Source: Kofleriaceae bacterium
GTDB taxonomy: Bacteria; Myxococcota_A; Polyangia; Haliangiales; Haliangiaceae
DNA length: 64,000 nt
Direction: 5' to 3'
Assembly (NCBI GenBank): GCA_018057825.1
Contig: JAGPCY010000007.1
Coordinates: 62,001 to 126,000, forward strand
Position numbers and translations under genes: made by a program. A model generated the notes under the pieces. That model had not been told where the DNA came from. It saw only the letters and a list, made by a program, of their open reading frames with translations, and ran no database searches. Below are positions 60,638 to 64,000 of the stretch, piece after piece (within the stretch, counting starts at the first letter, position 1; each line of letters starts with the position of its first letter).

Positions 60638-61791
60638 GTCGGCGCCTCGATCGTACACGGGGCGGTCGGCCGGGCCACGCACGCCAGCACCGTGCCGGCG
60701 GCGCGCTCGCCGACGGTCAGACAGTTGGGCTCGTCCATCGCCACCGAGCCGGCGACCAGCGTGACCGCGCAGGCGCCGCAGCCGCCCATCGCGCACGACA
60801 GCTTGAGCGGCACGCCGGCGGCCAGCCCGGCGTCGAGGAGGGTGTCGCCCGGGCGGACGATCGCCTGGGTGACCGCGCCGCCGCGGCGGATCGTGAGCGG
60901 CTGGGCCGCGGTGGCGGCGGTCGGGCGCGCCGGCGCGAAGAAGCGCTCTTCGCGGACCCGGGCCGACGGCACGCCGCGGGCGGTCAGCGCGGCTCGGGCC
61001 GCGGCCATCATCGGGTCGGGGCCACACAGCATATATACGGTGGCGTCGTCGTCGGTCACCGCCAGGGCGTCGAGGCGCGCGGCGATCGTGGGCTCGGTCA
61101 ACGGCCCGCCGGCGTCGTCGAGGACGTGGTCGACGGTGAGGCGGCCACCGGCGGCCAGCGTCGCCAGCTCGTCGGCGAAGATCACCGAGGCGCGGTCGCG
61201 GTTGCCGTAGACGAGCGTCAGGCGGGTGGCTGGGAGGTCGGCCAGCGACCGCGCGATCGCGACGATGGGCGTGATGCCGCTGCCGCCAGCGATCGCGACG
61301 ACGTGGGCCGGCGGCGCGGCGGCGTCGAGGGTGAAGTCGCCCGACGGGCCCAGCAGGCCGAGGCGATCGCCGACCGCGGCGCGCTCGGTCAGGAACGTCG
61401 AGACCCGGCCGCCGGCGACCCGCTTGACGGTGATCGTGACCCGGCCCGGCTCGCGGGCGTCCGACGACGCCGAGTAGGCGCGGCGCAGGCGCTGACCGTC
61501 GATGGTGACCTCGATCGTGAAGAACTGCCCGGGGCGGAAGGCCAGCGGCGCGCCGGTGGGATCGACCAGGGTCAGGGACACCGCGTCGGCGGTCTCGCGG
61601 CGGACGGACTCGACCACGACGGTGCGAGCCAGGGTCGCGGCGCCGGCGGCGATCGCGGTCGCGGTCGAAGGCGGCGCGGCGTCGGCGGCTCGACGGTGCG
61701 AGCGGGACACCAACGGCGGCGGGGTGTGGCCGAGGAGGCCGCGGACCAGCGTCGAGACGTCGCGGCGAAGCGTGGCGAGGCGCGGCAGCAT
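60634..61791 (-). CDS. FAD-dependent reductase with C-terminal 2Fe-2S domain (PaaE/Hmp-like)
   Basis: 385 residues. After a basic N-terminus, the FAD domain has RRAYSAS (103-109, the RxYS motif). The NAD(P)H domain has GGSGITP (169-175) and CGPDPMM (256-262). A plant-type ferredoxin domain closes the protein, with cysteines 333, 338, 341 and 371 in the classic C-x4-C-x2-C-x29-C pattern. It should pass electrons from NAD(P)H to the diiron protein two genes downstream. Domain order (FAD-NAD-2Fe2S) matches PaaE-type oxygenase reductases. Confidence 0.93.
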   Translation of the reverse strand: MLPRLATLRRDVSTLVRGLLGHTPPPLVSRSHRRAADAAPPSTATAIAAGAATLARTVVVESVRRETADAVSLTLVDPTGAPLAFRPGQFFTIEVTIDGQRLRRAYSASSDAREPGRVTITVKRVAGGRVSTFLTERAAVGDRLGLLGPSGDFTLDAAAPPAHVVAIAGGSGITPIVAIARSLADLPATRLTLVYGNRDRASVIFADELATLAAGGRLTVDHVLDDAGGPLTEPTIAARLDALAVTDDDATVYMLCGPDPMMAAARAALTARGVPSARVREERFFAPARPTAATAAQPLTIRRGGAVTQAIVRPGDTLLDAGLAAGVPLKLSCAMGGCGACAVTLVAGSVAMDEPNCLTVGERAAGTVLACVARPTAPCTIEAPT

Positions 61792-61800
61792 GACGGGGAC

Positions 61801-61837
61801 AGGCTAGGCCGGGGCGCGCAAAGTGTCAAGTGACACT
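61801..61837 (-). promoter_or_regulatory. Promoter with palindromic operator for the reductase-MerR-diiron operon
   Basis: Minus strand: TTGACA (61829-61824) is a perfect -35. A spacer of 17 bases leads to TAGCCT (61806-61801), a weak -10, and the expected start is about three bases before ATG 61791. The palindrome AGTGTCA-AG-TGACACT (61822-61837, plus-strand reading) covers the -35 box. The MerR protein of this operon is the obvious candidate to bind it. The weak -10 with a perfect -35 suits activator-dependent transcription. Confidence 0.6.
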
Positions 61838-61906
61838 ATACACGGCCGGCGCTGCGCTGCCGCCGGTTGCCGCCGTCGCTCGACCCCGCCGCGCTACAAC
61901 CGGGCC

Positions 61907-62698
61907 GTGAAGCTCCGCACCGCCGTCATCGTCGCCGGGCTGGCCGCCGCGCCCGGCTGCCTCGTCCGCCAGTCGACCCACGACAAGGCCCTGGCCCACA
62001 TCGCCAAGCTCGAGGGCGATCTGTCCGACAAGCAGCGCGCCCTCGCCGCCGAGGAGGCCCGCATCCGCGATCTCAACGCCTCCCTCGAGCGCGAGCGCGG
62101 CGAGCGCGAGGCCACGACCCGGACCAAGGAAGAGGAGCTGGCGCGGATCCGCGGCGAGAAGGAGGCGACGGTGGCCGAGCTCGAGGAGCTGCGCCGTCAG
62201 CGCGACGCCCAGGAGCAACGCCTGACCGCCTACCGCGAGCTGCAGCAGAAGTTCCGCGCCCTGGTCGACAGCGGCAAGCTCGAGATCGGGTTCCGCAACG
62301 GCCAGATGGTGGTGAAGCTGCCGTCGTCGATCTTGTTCCCGTCGGGCTCCGACAAGCTGTCGCCGGCCGGCGAGCAGGCCCTGGCGGCGGTGACCGCGGT
62401 CCTGGTCGAGTTCAAGGATCGCCGGTTCCTGGTCGCCGGCCACACCGACAACGTGCCGATCAAGACCCGCACCTTCCGCAACAACTGGGTCCTGTCGACG
62501 GCGCGCGCGGTCGCGGTGGTCGAGTCGATGATCGGCAACGGCATGCCAGCCGCCAACCTCGCGGCCGCCGGCTACGGCGCGGAGGATCCGGTGGCGACCA
62601 ACGACAGCGAGCCCAACCGCGAACTCAACCGCCGCATCGAGATCATCCTCGTGCCCAACCTGTCCGAGCTGCCGCAGCTCACCGTCGATCAGCCGTAG
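61907..62698 (+). CDS. OmpA-family lipoprotein with coiled coil
   Basis: 263 residues from GTG 61907, chosen for the lipoprotein signal (VKLRTAVIVAGLAAAPGC). Residues about 30-125 form a long charged coiled coil (heptads of Leu/Ala with Glu/Arg). The OmpA/MotB-type peptidoglycan-binding domain follows: LFPSGSDKLSPAGEQAL, VAGHTDNVPI, STARAVAVVESM, AAAGYGAEDPVATND, NRRIEIILVP. It should link the outer membrane to the cell wall. It is divergent from the reductase operon. Confidence 0.88.
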   Translation: MKLRTAVIVAGLAAAPGCLVRQSTHDKALAHIAKLEGDLSDKQRALAAEEARIRDLNASLERERGEREATTRTKEEELARIRGEKEATVAELEELRRQRDAQEQRLTAYRELQQKFRALVDSGKLEIGFRNGQMVVKLPSSILFPSGSDKLSPAGEQALAAVTAVLVEFKDRRFLVAGHTDNVPIKTRTFRNNWVLSTARAVAVVESMIGNGMPAANLAAAGYGAEDPVATNDSEPNRELNRRIEIILVPNLSELPQLTVDQP

Positions 62699-62725
62699 CG
62701 CGCGCCGTCGCGCCAGGAGCCGTCC

Positions 62726-63688
62726 ATGAGCGACCACGACGAACCCGCGCCGTACCGCGCCGCGACCGAGGCCCGCCTCGGGCGCACGGTGCAGACCTTC
62801 TCGACGCCGCGGCGCACGCGGTTCGCCGGGGTGAGCTACGGCGTCAGTCGATCGCCGCTGCTCCGGCTCGGGACCCTCGAGGTCCCGGGGGCGCGCGCCG
62901 CGGGTCGACCGTGGGTGCGCAGTCAGCCCGGCGAGTCGATCGAGGCGTGCGAGCGCGGCCTGCGGATCCGGGCGCGCACCGGCGTCCTCGAGCTGGTGTG
63001 GGATCAGATCGTCGGCTGGGTGCCGAGCTACGCCCACGGCGCGCTGGTCGGGATCGAGCTGCACGGCAGCCACGGCGAGCAGCTCCGGTTCGGTCGCGAG
63101 GTCCGCGACCTGGCCGCGCTGTTCGCGCTGGTGGCCGCGGCCCGAGCGCCGGCCGCGCCGTCAGCGGTCGAGGCGGCGGCGGTCGAGGCGGCGGCGATCG
63201 CGGCGCCGCCCCCCGATCCTCGTCGGTGCGTGGTGTGCGGCGAGCGCCTGCGCGGCGAGGCCCACTACGGCAACGCCTGGGAGCGCGCGCGCAAGAAGCT
63301 GCCGTGTTGCTCGCCGGCGTGCGCCGCGGCCTTCGATCCCGATCAACACTGGCTGCCGTCGCCGATGCCGCCGCGGGCCCCGTCCTACGATCAGCCTCGG
63401 CTGCGCAAGCTGGCCGGCCAGCGCATGGCCGCCGGGGACGAGGCGCAGCCGGTGGTCCGCGAGCTCCTGGCCGCGGGGATCGATCCAGCGCCGCTGCGCG
63501 CGATCGTCGCCGGCGCCGCCGAGGCCGCGGCCGCGGCGCGAGCCAAGGTCCGGCGCCGCGTGCTGTGGGGCTACCTGTTCGGCCGGTGGGTGAACGACGC
63601 GGTCGATCCGCGCAGTGAGGCCAGCTTCGCGGCGGCCATGGCCGATGTCGATCGCTGGGAGGCCGCCGAGCGGGACTCGGCGCGGTAG
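62726..63688 (+). CDS. Protein of unknown function with Cys zinc-ribbon-like motif
   Basis: 320 residues from ATG 62726, with AGGAG upstream. The N-terminal half has a beta-rich PH-like stretch (LELVWDQIVGWVPSY, VGIELHGSHGEQLRF). In the middle is a Cys cluster, CVVCGERLRG then CCSPACAAAF (C-x2-C ... C-C-x3-C), probably binding zinc. The C-terminal part is helical with VRRRVLWGYLFGRWVNDAVD. There is no export signal, so it is probably cytosolic. Start 28 bases after the OmpA gene suggests co-transcription. Confidence 0.68.
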   Translation: MSDHDEPAPYRAATEARLGRTVQTFSTPRRTRFAGVSYGVSRSPLLRLGTLEVPGARAAGRPWVRSQPGESIEACERGLRIRARTGVLELVWDQIVGWVPSYAHGALVGIELHGSHGEQLRFGREVRDLAALFALVAAARAPAAPSAVEAAAVEAAAIAAPPPDPRRCVVCGERLRGEAHYGNAWERARKKLPCCSPACAAAFDPDQHWLPSPMPPRAPSYDQPRLRKLAGQRMAAGDEAQPVVRELLAAGIDPAPLRAIVAGAAEAAAAARAKVRRRVLWGYLFGRWVNDAVDPRSEASFAAAMADVDRWEAAERDSAR

Positions 63689-63702
63689 AGGACCGAGAGG
63701 CG

Positions 63703-63858
63703 GAGACCGAGGCCGAGGCGGAGGCCGAGACCGAGGCGGAGACCGAGACCGAGACCGAGGCGGAGACCGAGACCGAGAGGGAGACCGAGACCGAGGCGGA
63801 GACCGAGGCTGAGACCGAGACCGAGACCGAGGCGGAGACCGAGGTCGAGGTCGAGGCC
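63703..63858 (-). repeat. Hexanucleotide tandem array 3 (26 units, GAGRCS on plus strand)
   Basis: Twenty-six units of GAGACC, GAGGCG, GAGGCC and rare variants (GAGAGG, GAGGCT, GAGGTC) without phase slip; this is the reverse complement of the SGYCTC unit of the other two arrays. It fills the gap between the stops of the zinc-ribbon gene (63688) and the convergent mannosidase gene (63861), so here it sits at two 3' ends. Confidence 0.95.
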
Positions 63859-63860
63859 CG

Positions 63861-64000
63861 TTACTGCCCCCAGGTGGTCGGCTCGTCGGTCATCGTGAAG
63901 GTCAAGGTCCGGGCCTGGCGTAGCTCGCCCTGGGTCAAGCGCGGCGCGGTCACTGGCACACCGTCGAGCGCGACCGCCGCGACGTACCGGCGCTCGGCCG
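63861..64000 (-). CDS. GH92 alpha-mannosidase, C-terminal end (runs off the right edge)
   Basis: The last 46 residues before TAA at 63861 read RYVAAVALDGVPVT, then LTQGELRQARTLTFTM and PTTWGQ. This is the usual C-terminal strand pattern of glycoside hydrolase family 92 (Y.....LNG.....LTH..L....TL.F.M...P..WG). GH92 enzymes are calcium-dependent alpha-mannosidases, normally exported. The catalytic part lies outside the window, so the call rests on this short end alone. Confidence 0.65.
   Translation of the reverse strand, partial: AERRYVAAVALDGVPVTAPRLTQGELRQARTLTFTMTDEPTTWGQ

Overview
The window reads as chromosomal DNA of a high-GC Myxococcota bacterium. The placement rests on a trypsin-like protease ending in a MYXO-CTERM-type tail (22818-23777), many lipoproteins, a Ser/Thr kinase next to an FHA/sigma-54 activator, and a DUF4157 protein. 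A Polyangia or Haliangium/Kofleriaceae-like lineage is my inference only. I see no rRNA, tRNA, CRISPR array, insertion sequence, prophage or integrase. Genes are densely packed, often with ATGA/GTGA start-stop overlaps.

Layout. 1-5764: end of ppc, an acetyltransferase, a META-domain lipoprotein, a hexanucleotide repeat array, an epimerase-like gene and small membrane or secreted proteins. 5817-12133: a 1589-residue membrane Ser/Thr kinase with a DxDGDG-rich extracytoplasmic part, divergent from an FHA-AAA+-Fis sigma-54 activator. 12293-20376: mostly exported proteins, including a TraB/GumN protein and a large lipoprotein with seven Cys-paired repeats, then a glutathione transferase. 20424-32101: a chimeric DUF4139 protein, the MYXO-CTERM protease, a beta-propeller-like protein, a methyltransferase, a DUF445 protein, a phytoene-desaturase-like flavoprotein and a redoxin operon.

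32166-43775 is an exopolysaccharide locus with two divergent arms. It holds an initiating phosphoglycosyl transferase, Wzx-like flippase, glycosyltransferase, AsnB-like amidotransferase, Wzy-like polymerase and methyltransferase, all tightly coupled on the plus strand. On the minus strand are a Gfo/Idh/MocA oxidoreductase, an outer-membrane barrel, a Cys-containing exported protein and an NTP_transf_5 protein. No Wza or Wzc is in view.

43881-46662 is a coupled unit: old-yellow-enzyme-like oxidoreductase, TetR regulator, PqqD-like protein, methyltransferase. Two related inverted repeats lie in an AT-rich promoter in front of it. 46674-54515 holds a membrane protein, the second hexamer array, a PARG-like protein, a DUF4157 (eCIS-associated) protein, a sigma-54 activator with almost no sensory domain, and a two-gene Cys-rich secreted operon behind a good -24/-12 promoter. 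55371-61791 has a ClC transporter, a SnoaL-like lipoprotein and a three-gene redox operon (FAD/2Fe-2S reductase, MerR regulator, diiron protein) with a palindrome over its -35 box. The window ends with an OmpA-like lipoprotein, an unknown zinc-ribbon protein, the third hexamer array and the C-terminus of a GH92 mannosidase.

The best candidates for something undescribed are: the three phase-perfect hexamer arrays; the DUF4157/sigma-54 neighbourhood; the DUF4139 protein carrying a TonB-plug-like insert; the diiron/reductase/MerR operon; and a recurring pattern of promoters placed so close to start codons that leaderless transcripts are predicted.
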